From: Diphasiastrum complanatum
Lineage: Eukaryota; Streptophyta; Lycopodiopsida; Lycopodiales; Lycopodiaceae
Length of the DNA: 64,000 bases
Direction of reading: 5' to 3'
Assembly (NCBI GenBank): GCA_029204225.1
Contig: CM055108.1
Coordinates: 23,532,749-23,596,748 of the forward strand
Made by a program: the position numbers and the translations under genes. Positions 1-11,521 of the stretch are shown here, piece by piece. Positions within the stretch are counted from its first letter, which is position 1; the number at the start of each line of letters is the position of its first letter. The notes below the pieces were generated by a model. The model was not told where the DNA came from. It ran no database searches and worked only from the letters and a program-made list of their open reading frames with translations.

Positions 1-3000
1 CCCTACTAACCATTTTCTTTGACAAGTTATTTCAAGTACCAATCCGCTTCCAAATACTCAAACCGGCGGGTATGAGAAATTTCAAGAGTTGCATGGTATG
101 TAGAACCAGCTGATATGGGTTTTTGTAGAAACCGTCCAAGGTTGAGAATGGTTGGTTCCCTTTAAGCCTTGGATTGATATTAAGAAGCAGACAAATTTGT
201 GGGGGGAATAACCCTACCATCAATTGATCCTATAAAGCATAAGAAAGTTGAAATATTTTTACGAGCTTATAAAGGGACACGTAATCTTGCTTTCAAAACT
301 CGGGCCATTATCAATCTTCTAACCTCTACTTTTTTGTGCACAAGAAGTGTTGGCCACACTGTTCAAATTTTATTCTTTTTATGGAATTTTTCTAACCTAC
401 GTATGTATGATTCCTATTACTATATACTTGAATAATATTTATTGAGCACTTCTTGATAAGGGAATAAGCATCATATTTAAAACCACCAAAGAAGAAAATT
501 TTAAATGTAAAGCGATATCTTGAATGAGATTCCTTGATAGAATAAAGACAATGCATGGAATCCTTAATACATGGGAACCGCAACTTGATACTAAGGCACA
601 TAGCTATGAAATTCCATTCACATGGCTTGCTCAACTAGTCCCCTTAAAAAGTTATACTCAAGAGCAAATGTTGTTGAGCCCGGGTTCAAACCCTACACCA
701 CTTTTGGTAAACAAGGGAATGATGTACCAGTTGGTAGTTTATGTCTTGTATGTAATTGTGTGTGGGGTGGATTGGTGTTTTTAACTCACCTCGAGTAGAG
801 GACCAAAGTCGCAAACAAGCTCACCACTTTTTGGAGAACATAAGTTTTGTTTTTTTTACCAATTAATCTAATGAGCCTCAAAATGTGTTCTTTGGTTCAA
901 TAGTTTAATTGGTAACAAAATTAAATAAACAGATTAGTATAAAAATTAATAAAAATGATATCTAATAAAATTAAAACATATAATACAAAATACACACACA
1001 AAGGCGAGGTAGGATTTAATTGTCTAAATTTATATTGTTGGGCGCCGCCAAAAGTTAGGGTTAGGGTTTGGCAATTCCAGGGTTAGAAAGATCAGAACCT
1101 TCTGTTAATGTTATTTTAACAGCCTCCCGCTACTCATCAATCCAGAAAGCTTTGGATTGTAGATCTCAACTTGCAACAGCGATCATCCGAAGGCGGCAAC
1201 AGCAATGGATATTTACTCTTTGCATCCCCCATAGGCTATATGCATTCGATTTTCTCAATGGCAAATTTTTTTGTTTATCTTCATGGTTTGGTTGATAAGG
1301 AAATCTGCCAGTATGTCAGGGTTTTTTCTTTGTTTTGTCAGTTTTTCTCGCTTTGTAAGGCTGCAGATGGTGCTTGTGAACACAATCGCCGAATTTGCTA
1401 ATGAACTAGGAGGTCGTATCTTTGCTGAATACTGTCTGATTTTGTAAACATCTAGGAAGCGTTTGCCTCTCTCTTTCGGCGGAAGAAAACTTTGATGTTT
1501 CTCGCCAGCCTTGTTCTGGAGGCATATATAGGAATTTCAAGGCTCATTGGCAAAGTTTCGGATTGGAACGTTTTCGAAATTGTGCCTGATTCTTGGGGAC
1601 ACTTTTCTTTTAAGATTTTTGTTCGTAATAGATCTCAATTATAGCTGGCTTGACATTCTTGGAGTAGCTTTGATCTTTTTGTTGTAGTTTGCATTTTTTA
1701 ACTGGATCACATGATGGCTTATTTGCACTACATACATGACGAGAACATAGACAGAAATTGAGATCTCCAATAAGCTTTTACCAGAGCAGGAAATGATGTC
1801 AACAAGCTTTGCTGTAAAATACGCACATACTTAGTTTAAAACAGCATAGGAGAAACGATGCCCCAACGAAAACTTGCTGCTATAAGGAAAAATTTGGGTG
1901 CAACTTTTGAGATATTCTAACTCTTGGTTTTTCATAGAAGTTGATGGTCCTCTCCTTTGTACTTGTGTTTAAGCTGTCGTCATCTTTTGGTGAGAACATT
2001 GAAAGATCACATGTGGAAATCATGGAGGTGGCCAAGTTTGTCTGAATGACTTGATATTGTTTTATGTACATATTTGGTAAGATTATGTGATAATTGTGAA
2101 GAGATTTATAATCTACATTGTTGATATGATGGGGGGTGGAAGGCCCGGCTCCCAGACCATTCTGCCCGGGAAGCCCTTTTGCCCGAGGGCAGAAGAGCCC
2201 GGCTTGCCAGATCATATTCCACGTAAATTCATTTACTTTTTGCTGTAAATAAAAGTAAAAAAAAAAATTATGTGCACCTTTCGATTCTCGGAAGATGGGG
2301 CACCAATCTCTTCGAAAAAATGTTAAAACTAATTTTACCGATGATGGAGATCTAGAGCTAAACTTATTTCTAGACCCTTTTATTTGTAGTCTAATATAGT
2401 TATAAATAGGTTGAAGCAATTTCAATATGTATTTCTCTAATTTGGCAATAAATTGAGAGAAAGAAGTGGTTACATGTTGTGTACATTGTCTACTTTCTCT
2501 CTCATGCTATTTCTTTCTCATAACCAAGTTTTGGTACACCAATGAATTGGTTTTCCTTCATGGATGAGTCTTCATTATGTGCTAAAATAAGATATTCAAT
2601 TTGGTACGATGATGTGTGTTTGGAAGCTATACATAGCTAGTCTTGCACCTATCAAGATGCATAGTTCAAGATTGTTTGGATCTTGATAATATTAGGGTCT
2701 CCCTAGAGCGTGAAACTTTCACATGATCTACCACTAACAACAGAGAGGCTGAAATGTTATCAAAGCTAAATTAGTAGCCAAAGTGGCATATGCAACTATT
2801 TGCAAAAGTAGCAAGCTATCTTGTTAATATTTTGGTGCAAAAACTCCTCATCAATTTGCAAAGTTCCATCCTCTAAAGCAATGTGAATAATGGCTAAAAT
2901 TTGACACAAGATTTGAATTCCTTTCTTTAATTGGCCAGTGATTCCTTTAATCTATGGTTGGGACACACAACTAGATGTCAAGGGGGCATTGGATAATTTC

Positions 3001-3330
3001 AAGGCCCACTACAAAAATTCATCTAGTCCAATCATATGGTAAGCAACAAAAAATTGTCGGGTCCTAAGTTGTATCACTAAACTCAATGTCCATTTGCATT
3101 GGTACATAAAAAAAATTCCATGTTTACTCCAAAAATGAGTTTTTTGAGACAAATATGATAGAACAACTATTTGTTGAATGCATCTACTATCGTGCAGCCA
3201 TGACCAATTTTAATATGTTGAAATGATTGAACTAAGAGAACTTCTTTTTGTGTGGCTAAAAGGCATATCACACATTTTCTAAGCATAGGGTAATAATGTA
3301 AATTCCATTTTCAACTTAAGTAGAGATTTG
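1..3330. other. No recognised gene; AT-rich intergenic DNA
   Basis: Apart from a SINE-like stretch near 620-850, no frame here shows a recognisable domain. The longest open frames (for example 1880-2425 on the minus strand) have biased composition and no family signature. A short GC-rich patch at about 2125-2215 stands out from its surroundings and contains CTGCCC/GGGCAG inverted segments. A TATAAATAG-like sequence at 2401-2408 followed by tracts resembling a retrotransposon leader may be LTR debris, but no second copy is in the window. Confidence 0.5.
620..850 (+). repeat. Possible tRNA-derived SINE
   Basis: TGGCTTGCTCAACTAG at about 623-638 resembles a polymerase III A box. GGTTCAAACCC at about 683-693 closely fits a B box, at a spacing like that of tRNA genes and tRNA-derived SINEs. 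A GT-rich body and T-rich 3' stretches follow. No clear target-site duplication was found and no intact tRNA cloverleaf can be drawn, so this is tentative. Confidence 0.3.
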
Positions 3331-3334
3331 TGTG

Positions 3335-4900
3335 CATCTCCAGGTGTCAAAATTCTCTGGTGGACTACAATAAGCATTTGATTTCATGGAAGCACAAAGA
3401 TAAAGACGTTAGTGTGCATGCAGGATAGAGTGCCGAAACAATTCCTTTGGTTAGCCATATTCAAGTATCAAAAGTACTAAAGAAAGCAATATTTTCTTAC
3501 TTGTTGTTTGTTCAAAGTATGGATGATGATGTTGATGGAAATGCACATTCTTTGGACAATAATAGAAAAGACTTTTTATTAAAGTATTCTTTTTGTTTTT
3601 CTTGATGAGCTACCAAAGTCCTTACCCCTTGAAAGACTTGAAGATCATACGATAGACATTATTCCTAGAAGTTCCATACCCAATAGACCTCCCTATAGGG
3701 TAAGCCATTCTCAACAAGAAGAAATTTCTAAGCAAATTAATGACTTGTTAGAGAAAGGCCTTATAAAACCCAGTAACTCTCCCTATGGCTCTCCTGTACT
3801 TCTTGTACAAAAGAAAGATGGGAGATTTAGGATGTGTGTGGACTATCATGCTCTAAACAAGATTACAGTTAAAAACCGTTTTCCTATTCCAAGAATAGAT
3901 GACATTATGGATAGGATAAATGGATCTTGTACCTTTAGTAGAATTGATTTGACAAGTGGATACCACCAAATCCGAGTAGCCCCTGAAGATGTCCATAAAA
4001 ACTGCTTTCAGGACTAACTCTGGTCTTTATGAATTTTTAGTAGTATCATTTGGTCTTACTAATGCTCCTGCAACATTCAATAGAATGATGGAACGAGTCT
4101 TTCAACCCCATAGACGTTTTGTAGGAACAATTTTTGATGATATTTTAGTGTTCAGTGCAAATGAAGAAGAACATAAAAGACATCTAGATATCATCTTTAG
4201 AACCCTACAAGAAAACTCACTTCTCATAAAAGGAAAGAAAAGCGAATTCTTCCTAGAAAAGATACACTTTCTAGGACATATGATTTCTAAGGATAGAATC
4301 CAAATGGACCCTTCAAAGATTAAAGCCATACAAGATTGGCCTAAACCAAGAAATATTCATGAAGTTCGGTCTTTCCTAGGCTTATGTTCCTACTATAGAA
4401 AATTTATTCGCTATTTTGCTCATATAGCCTCACCACTACATGAACTCACTAAGAAGAGGGTAAAATTTCATTGGTATAAGAAAGAGCAAAATGCCTTTGA
4501 TACTTTGAAGCATGCCCTTACCACAGGTTCCGTTCTTATCATTCCCGACCTTCGCAAGCCTTTCTTTGTGGAAGTGAATGCAAGTCTTGACTGTATTGGG
4601 GAAGTCTTAAACCAAGAAGGTCATGTTGTAGCCATTGAAAGTCGACGACTTCAAAGGGCAGAAGTACAGTATCATATATATGAAAAAGAACTGTTGGCCA
4701 TTATTCATGCCCTTAAGTTATGGAAGCACTATAACTTAAAACAGATCATCAACGCCTTAGGTATTTTCTCACCCAGTAATTAATTCGAGAAAAACATCTA
4801 AAATGGGCTAACTACCTTAGCACCTTCCATTTTCAATTACTTCATCACCTAGGAAAGGATATTAAGGTCACCGATGCATTATCAAGAATCCCCAAGGTCA
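3335..4900 (+). pseudogene. Ty3/gypsy pol fragment: protease end, reverse transcriptase, RNase H
   Basis: This is the middle of a Ty3/gypsy polyprotein. LVDYNKHLISWK at about 3357-3392 matches the segment just after the aspartic protease. The reverse transcriptase follows, with LEKGLIKPSNSPYGSPVLLV, RMCVDYHALNKITVKNRFPIP and SRIDLTSGYHQIRV. A one-base frameshift near 3990-4005 separates these from VSFGLTNAPATFNRMM and the catalytic motif FDDI (family norm YLDD or YIDD) at about 4135-4146. LGLCSYYRKFI and an RNase H region ending YEKELLAIIHALKLWKHY continue to about 4730. A further frame break precedes DALSRIP near 4872. Gag, most of the protease and the 5' LTR are missing, so the element is a dead remnant. 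The family call is firm; the lineage within Ty3/gypsy was not determined. Confidence 0.9.
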
Positions 4901-4949
4901 AAATATTTCCATAGCATATCATGAAGATTTCCTTCCTATGAAAAGTATG

Positions 4950-5605
4950 TATGCTAGAACACAGTTCATTCTTCTACTGGTAAAGCGCCTTTTGAAGTAA
5001 TGCATGGAAAACCTATTGTGCCTCCTATATTAAGGACTAAAAAAAAGATATTTGCCTTAGATGAATTTGTGCAAAATTATCAAGAAACCTTTTTGAAGGT
5101 TCAACAATCCATCGCAAGTGCACAACAGAAACAACAGAAAAGCGCAAATATGCGTTCGAGGGCAATCAAGTACGAAGAAGGGGAACTAGTTCTCCTAAAA
5201 TTTGAAAAGAAAAGGCAGCATGAAACTATACCCAAAACTAGCCCAAAAGTATTATGGGCCCTTTAAAGTCAAGAAAGTAATCATTGAGGTTACATGTGAA
5301 CTTGACTTACCTACTTCATGGAAAATCCATGACAAATTCCATGTAAGCTTGCTAAAGAAATTGAATGGTCCAATACCTGAAGGATTTACAGATTTGGAAC
5401 CTCCAGAAGTTCAAGGAACCGAAGAAATCCTTCTTCCTGAGCAGATCTTGATGCACAAGACAAGAATTGGAAGAAAGGGAATAACTTCTATATAATACCT
5501 CCTCAAGTTTAAAAACTATCCTACTACGGATGCAAGATGGATGGAAGAAGAATTCTTCCAAGAATATCCAAAAATTCTAAATGTTTATTTGAGAAATGTT
5601 CGTTG
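4950..5605 (+). pseudogene. Ty3/gypsy integrase C-terminal end
   Basis: The zinc-binding and catalytic core of integrase is deleted between about 4900 and 4970. What remains starts with TGKAPFEVMHGKP, the usual end of the catalytic domain. It continues through a lysine-rich helix and, after a frameshift near 5205, YYGPFKVKKVIIEVTCELDL and KIHDKFHVSLLKK, the SH3-like C-terminal fold of gypsy integrases. A chromodomain-like tail (LLKFKNYPTTDARWMEEEF) ends near 5605. It is the same element as the reverse transcriptase upstream, and its end abuts the polypurine tract and LTR start. Confidence 0.85.
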
Positions 5606-6628
5606 AGGACAACGCTTAATGCGTCGGAGGGGTGTAAATTGTATAGACTAAATTGACCAAGAACCAGTCTTCCATTCTCTTTTTATGAAACATATTTTGA
5701 ATATTAGAGCTTATTACTCTAACTGATGAAATATGTGTGCAGGTATCATTACCTGAAGACAAGAAATGAAACTGTAGATCAATGCTAATAGTTTGATGTG
5801 CAGGTTCTAGAAATAGAATCTAACAATGACCCATTTTATGGTATGACTCCTAACCTTTTCTTAAGGGTATATGTAGGTACTAAGAAGACTGCCTGAAGAA
5901 TGAACTAAAGAAGCTTCTTAAAGCTTGGTACCTGAAGAAGGCTTTTTCCAAAGTCTATAAAGAAGGCTCAATCGAGTCTATAAAGAATTGGAGAAGAAAC
6001 CAAAGGCCTGATCACGCTTTGTGTCACACTCCACTAAGATTGGGGATGGGCAACCCCTAGAAAAAAAAGGGCCTAGGAATTGATGAAAATTATGCAAGAT
6101 AAGATGGACATATACAAAGCCTTTCCCTTGTTATGAAAAACACTTGGGGCGAATCCGAATGTTGTAAAACCAAGAAAATACATCTTGAAAGTGGCTAACA
6201 TTACATGTTAAGCTACCTACCTTCCATCCTTATCATTATGTAACTTACCTACTTTGTCACATGGCTTGTAAGCCATAAGACACCTAAGAAAATGCGCCCT
6301 CCTACTCCTCCCCTTTTTGCTTTAACAAGTTGTTAACACCCTCTCACACCTATACACCTCATCCTTTCACTAGAGTCTCCCTTCCACCTCTCACACATGT
6401 TTTGGACACCTCATCCACTCCCTTGAGCCTACCCCCTCCCTATATAAGGAGTAACTTGCCCCTCTCCCTCATTATTCATATCCTTTTCATTTTTGGTTTG
6501 CCTCTTGTTCTTACTTCTATGTGTGTAGGTGCTTGGAAGAAAGCTTGGAGCTATGGCATAAGGAGGGTCTACCAAGCTTGGATTGGAACCATTTTGGAAC
6601 CACACACACACACACACTCACTTTCTCT

Positions 6629-6786
<158 letters not shown>

Positions 6787-6801
6787 CTCTAAAACTTACA
6801 C

Positions 6802-6897
6802 ACCATCCATAACCTGATGGCCATGCATGTCACACCATCCCTAACTTGATGGCCTTGCATGTCACCCCAACCATAGCTTAATGGCCATGCATGTTTG
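6802..6897. repeat. Three 32-bp imperfect tandem repeats
   Basis: Three successive units start at 6802, 6834 and about 6866, each containing TGATGGCC (or TAATGGCC) followed by a TGCATGT core. Similarity is clear by eye but imperfect, and the third unit is the most diverged. Confidence 0.75.
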
Positions 6898-6936
6898 ATT
6901 TGGAACTGGCATGTCTAATATGGGAACTTGCATGTC

Positions 6937-7505
6937 TTAAATAAGAATTGATGTAACTAGTCTCGAAATGGATGCCCCTGGTGGATACAAAAGAGTGTCT
7001 GCCTCCTTGCGCAATAAAATCTCGTCTTCATCCATCTCAAATTGTTCGTGATCTCCATTTTCACTAGAAGATCTGTGCATAGCATTATTCTCGTTTGCTT
7101 CATTAAAGTACGATTCAAACATATCTTCATCATGTTGCACCGCATCATCATCATCATTTTCTTCAACTGTATTTACCTCTTGAATTTGTTTTGCTCGATG
7201 TTCTCTCATGTCCATCAAAACTTGGCGTTGATTGTAATTAAACACGGATGGATCAACTCTGTGGAATGGCATTTGATTTATTGGCTACACACATTAAACA
7301 AATTCAATAAATGTGTTGATAGATTGACGAATATTATAATAAAGAACAATCATATAAAACTAACAAACCTGCAAATTCGATGGTTGACCCTCATCTTTTC
7401 GTCCAAACTTTTACAAATGATTTTCAACAATACATCTTCCACGCATCTTTTGCCCATCACACTTGATGCATGTGCACCATATTTTATTTTGAAAATAGTT
7501 ATTCT
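6937..7505 (-). pseudogene. TNPD-like CACTA transposase, N-terminal fragment
   Basis: On the minus strand, WCTCIKCDGQKMR at about 7497-7459 and ENHL further on resemble the CPCxxC...HL signature of the transposase-associated N-terminal domain of plant TNPD proteins. A stop codon falls directly after HL. A clean GT-AG intron (7368 to 7285) joins this to a second exon at 7284-6937. That exon reads PINQMPFHRVDP, then an acidic stretch, then KEADTLLYPPGAS, which resembles the LYPGC region before the TNPD catalytic core. The catalytic domain itself is absent because the element is cut off at the gypsy boundary. Identification rests on motif order, so the family call is moderately confident. Confidence 0.55.
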
Positions 7506-7999
7506 ACAAGAAACAAAAATCAAGTACGTGTCACTTTAGCACAATATTTGAGGTCATGTTTAAGTTACAGTAACAAAGTCTTTATGAAAAAAAAAACATG
7601 CATGTTTATTATTTACCCTGTTGACTTGAGTAGTGTCTTCATCGTTAGACTGATTTGAATGTAATTCATCTCCTTGTGATAAACTGCATATACGCACAAG
7701 TACAAAACACAAATAACATAAGCCTAATCAATTTAAAAATATGTTGATTCTTATCTTTCGATATTTAGATAGCATGATTCCTATATGCATATTATTGTTT
7801 GATTCTCATGTTTTGATTCTTATACGTGGATTCTTATACAATTCTTTTGTATCTTGTTGCAGGTTATAAATGCACATCTATCTTTTTTTTTGTTATCACT
7901 GGTATGAAAGTCTAATTCTAATATACATTAAACTTTTTTAGTTGATTTTCATTTTTCTACTTCATTTCAATATATTGTATGTTTACGAATGTAGTAATC

Positions 8000-8612
8000 A
8001 TGTCGGGGTTCGGCAGTGGCAAGAGTTTGGGAGATTATGTTTCAAATTTCTATTCATCGCTAACTCCCGAACAAAAAACACAATTGCAAAGTATGCTTAG
8101 CCAAGACCTCGAGGGTGGTACCTCACAAGCGGCCGCGACTCTCGCCCCTACTGAAGAGTCATCTATGAATTTGTATTATGACGTGCATCCTCAAGAAAAC
8201 ATAATCGCCAACCGTAAAGGGAGGGTGGTTATGGACCGATTGTATTCTTTGTGCCAATGCCATTTTGGCGATAGATTGTTTTTGAAATGGTCTGATCAAT
8301 CTAACGACCTTAAACGACAGATAGTTGGTACCCTTTGTAACAAATTTCCACAAGACGAGGAATTCTCGACTCAAAGGAAATCCATAAGCATATGAGCTTG
8401 TGGATAAGACATCGTCGTGATACGACAATCTTATAAGAACGGGCAATCCAAACCCAGCTGGTGTTCAAGATCAGATTGGAACAATCTAAAAAACGATGAA
8501 AAAACACCAGATAAATACAAGATTCAAAGAGATGTTGCGGCCGCTAGGATGCATGGAATAGGCAACTCTAAGTTGGGGCTCGAGTGGAAAGGCGGGCTTG
8601 CAAGCAAGCATG
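8000..8612 (+). pseudogene. CACTA second-gene product (plant transposase, Ptta/En/Spm type), broken
   Basis: The ATG at 8000 opens MSGFGSGKSLGDYVSNF, and the frame runs to about 8395. It includes VMDRLYSLCQCHFGDRLFLKW and QIVGTLCNKFPQDEEF. Other frames then carry GNPNPAGVQDQI and DKYKIQRDVAAARMHG, which resemble the C-terminal part of plant En/Spm accessory transposases. At least one frameshift therefore breaks the gene. A consensus donor GTAAGT follows at 8613. A likely next exon at about 8742-8860 reads ADYGRLSINEEYDFSF. The neighbouring CACTA terminus supports the assignment; similarity alone would be weak. Confidence 0.5.
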
Positions 8613-9010
8613 GTAAGTAAATTTAAACTACTCTTATAGTTTGTCTTTGATTTCATATGATTTCTTTTTCTAACATGCATTGTGACTAGCTGTACTTCCA
8701 ACCTAGCCCTAAACTAATTCCAACTTAAATTGAATGGATAGTTGGCGGACTATGGACGTCTATCAATCAACGAAGAGTACGACTTTTCCTTCAGGGAATC
8801 ACACGAGGCATTAGTCGATAAACTGAAGAGCGAGTATAATCCTCCACGACTAAGTTTCTTTGAAAGATTTAAATTTTATATTTTTTGTATATTATTAATG
8901 TAAAATGCATACGTGTTCACTTTTGATCATTAGTATGATCAAGCATTAAATACTAATGTGTCTTGTTTGCTTGCTTTCATGCAAAGCGGACGTCAAGACG
9001 ACGACGAGTA

Positions 9011-9560
9011 GATTAGATTTCTAATATAATTTTAGTTTGTCTATTGTAAGTTAGAGATACTGCGGAAGCAACAATTTTGTGATACATTGATATACACTTT
9101 CAATATAAATATTCTTGCAATTGATCACAATATTGTTATTGGTTTTGTATGTTGGATTCCAAAATATGAGCAATGTCCTATTCCAAAATGTGCAATGTCT
9201 TGACTAATTAAGAAATGCAAAACTTTGTGCAATGTCGTATTTTCAAAAAGTCTAGTCATGATTTTCCATGCTTTTGAGAAAAATACTTTTCTTAATGCAT
9301 GTTAGCCCCTTTCAAGTAAGCATGTAGAAACATCTCTTCAAGTCGTATTTTCAAAAAGTAATACAGTAAGATATTGCAATTCATAATGTGAATTAAGTAA
9401 TGTAAGTATAGAAAGTACCTCATGCTTGCTACTTGATCCAACTGTCGAATGCAATCCAATAATATTGTCTCAAAAGCAATCCAAGACTAGCGCCTCTCCA
9501 AGAACATGACTCCAAGAATAGACCAAAAAAAATGCACACGCTGGTTTTTAGACATTTTTT
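9011..9560. other. CACTA internal spacer, no gene seen
   Basis: AT-rich sequence between the second transposase gene and the subterminal repeats. A short motif TCGTATTTTCAAAAAGT occurs twice, at about 9235 and 9342. No coding frame was recognised. Confidence 0.5.
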
Positions 9561-9574
9561 AGTTTCTTTTACCT

Positions 9575-10109
9575 AATCCGAGATGTCGAAATCTGACACA
9601 AAAACACGTCGGATATACGTCGTTATGACATTCTGTTAACAGACGTCGGATATACGACGTTATGACATTCTGTTAACAGACGTCGAAATCCGACATTTAT
9701 ATTGGACGTCGTATTTTGACGTCCCATTATATGTCGGATGGACGTCGTCGGACATTTTTGGGCAGTTCTCTGAATTTTTTTGTGGAAAACACGTCGGGAA
9801 TTCCAACGTGTTGATTGGATTCTGACGTCCACGTTGGATCAACCATGTCAGATGTGGACATTGGATTCTGACGTCCCACGTGGATGTCAAAATCTAATGT
9901 GCACATGGCTCCCGACGTCCGATCCGACTGGTGCTTCGGGAGTCCGACATGGTGTGTCTATCAGATTTCGACGTGTTCTGAAGACGTCGAAATCTGACAT
10001 TCTCATTCTGACGTGTTTTTTAGACGCCCGCGATGAATTAAAAAAAATAAAATTAAGCTTGCAATTCATGTCGCAAAAGACGTCGCAAATCGCGACGGGT
10101 GTTGTAGTG
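9575..10109. repeat. CACTA subterminal repeats and right terminal inverted repeat
   Basis: More than a dozen copies, in both orientations, of a GACGTC-centred motif with flanking GGA or AAATC (ACGTCGGATATACG, ACGTCGAAATC and similar) fill this stretch. They include a 37-bp unit repeated directly at 9606-9642 and 9643-9679. In CACTA elements such repeats are binding sites for the element's own transposase. The array ends with TGTTGTAGTG at the terminus. Confidence 0.85.
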
Positions 10110-10381
10110 AAGCCATTGGATCAAGATCTTGCGGTAAACCATCAAGAGCAACTTCAAATGATACTTAAGAAAATTGACAATATTATTGTTGTGATTGAGG
10201 TTGAGGAAGATTGAAGTCTCAATCCCATTCAATCAGAACTTGACATGTTGCAGTTTGATCTTCCTCAATACTATCAACTTCGATAGAATGGTGTTAAGGT
10301 ATGTTATGCAATATGCAAATTTTGATTTTTGATTTGTTAGTGTTTAAAGCATGCCAAATAGATGATCTAATTGTGAAAAAT

Positions 10382-11062
10382 TGCCTACATTGGCATATCT
10401 AGCCATGTAGAATATTGTACATTTTGTCAATATTGTTTGTTAGTTACTTCAATGGCCAAAGTGCCACTTGTACATACACACCTAAAGTAGGTTACCACGG
10501 GTCAAGAGGAGTGGTTGTGTCTATTTGGTAGTGATTCCTACTTTGTAGGATCTAGACCATGATTTATGATGAGATTTGTACCTACCATGCACCTACCAAG
10601 CATGACTCTTGGATCTAGGCTAGGGTTTTCACATTAGGGCAAGAAAGTGGAGTCTACTTCCTTATTACATGCTGGATTTTCACCTAACTTTGCAAAGGAA
10701 GTGTGTTTTACTATGTATTCCCATTCTCCATAGTGAGAAGATAGAAACTTTTTGGAGCCTCAAGGAGAAACTCGAGTTTCCTCTCATTAAATGGTGATTA
10801 CTCTATTTTTCCAATATAAACCAACCTTGGCACTTTGTAAACACTGTCTACAGGTCGTACTACAGCCTTATTTCCACACGTGTGGAGTTGGATTATACTA
10901 ATTGACCAATGCTTTGATTGTCTCTACTTGTTTCCTATCAAGCTGCTAAACTAGATCTTGTTTTTTGATGACTAGTTTCTGATAGATTGTTTAACAAGCA
11001 TACAATCACCTTGTGGATCATTCAAATATCCATTTATGGTCCTTAGTACTGTACTTTTCACA
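10382..11062 (+). repeat. 5' LTR of Copia-1
   Basis: Starts TGCCTACATTGG and ends TTTTCACA, directly before the primer-binding site. The copy at 22090-22769 is near-identical over its whole length. Differences cluster near 10800-10830, where a short block has diverged. Confidence 0.92.
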
Positions 11063-11075
11063 TGGTATCAGAGCC
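11063..11075 (+). promoter_or_regulatory. Primer-binding site, initiator tRNA-Met type
   Basis: TGGTATCAGAGCC immediately after the LTR is the standard copia primer-binding site, complementary to the 3' end of initiator methionine tRNA. It primes minus-strand DNA synthesis. Confidence 0.93.
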
Positions 11076-11521
11076 AAGTACAAGGCCATTGATCTGTGTT
11101 TGAATCTAATCCAGTTTTAGCAGGTTTTGGTGCAAAAAGCTAGTATTGGAAGGGCGAGCTGGTATCCAGGTTTTGGTGAGGGGATTTGATCCCAAACTTC
11201 TTCAGGATCAAAATCCGTACTGTTCACACGTGTGGGCATCTCTGAACCAGCATTTAATAACCCATATTCATTGGATCATAGAAAATTCATCTAGTGTCAG
11301 TTTGATGTAATTTTTGGTGCAAATCCTAGGATAAGCTACCAAGATCACTTGCCATTGATTAGTTTTTAATTCCAGCTTGTGAGAGAGTGATAGAACTGTG
11401 ATTACAAATCCATTTGTTGGATTAGAAGTCCACATTTGAGTGAAACACTGCAAGTTAGAAACCTTTGTGAGTTTCAAGTACAAACAAATCTATATCTTGT
11501 GTGTAGAATCTTGCTAGTAAG

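Larger units (their letters stand above)
6937..10109. mobile_element. CACTA (En/Spm) transposon, right-hand part
   Basis: The right end is TGTTGTAGTG at 10100-10109, whose reverse complement CACTACAACA is a textbook CACTA terminus. Inward of it, about 530 bp is packed with GACGTC/ACGTCGG subterminal motifs. Two transposase-type genes point away from each other, at 6937-7505 (minus) and 8000-8612 onward (plus). No matching left terminus occurs in the window. The left half was probably lost near 6940, where the gypsy LTR region begins. Confidence 0.85.

Noticed and set aside
1068-1401. Overlapping frames near a GGCGCCGCC stretch that could be a first exon
   Set aside because: The frames rely on non-ATG starts, show no family motif and have no convincing splice partner.
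1880-2425. Minus-strand open frame of 181 codons
   Set aside because: Composition is irregular, no domain is recognisable, and it spans a GC-rich patch and a TATA-like LTR trace. Probably chance.
3007-3020. CACTACAAAAATTC as a possible left CACTA terminus
   Set aside because: No subterminal repeats follow, the flanking triplet does not match the right end at 10109, and the interior would have to include the gypsy remnant.
9623-10214. Open frames on both strands across the CACTA end
   Set aside because: They read through subterminal repeats and the terminus; they are shadows of the motif array.
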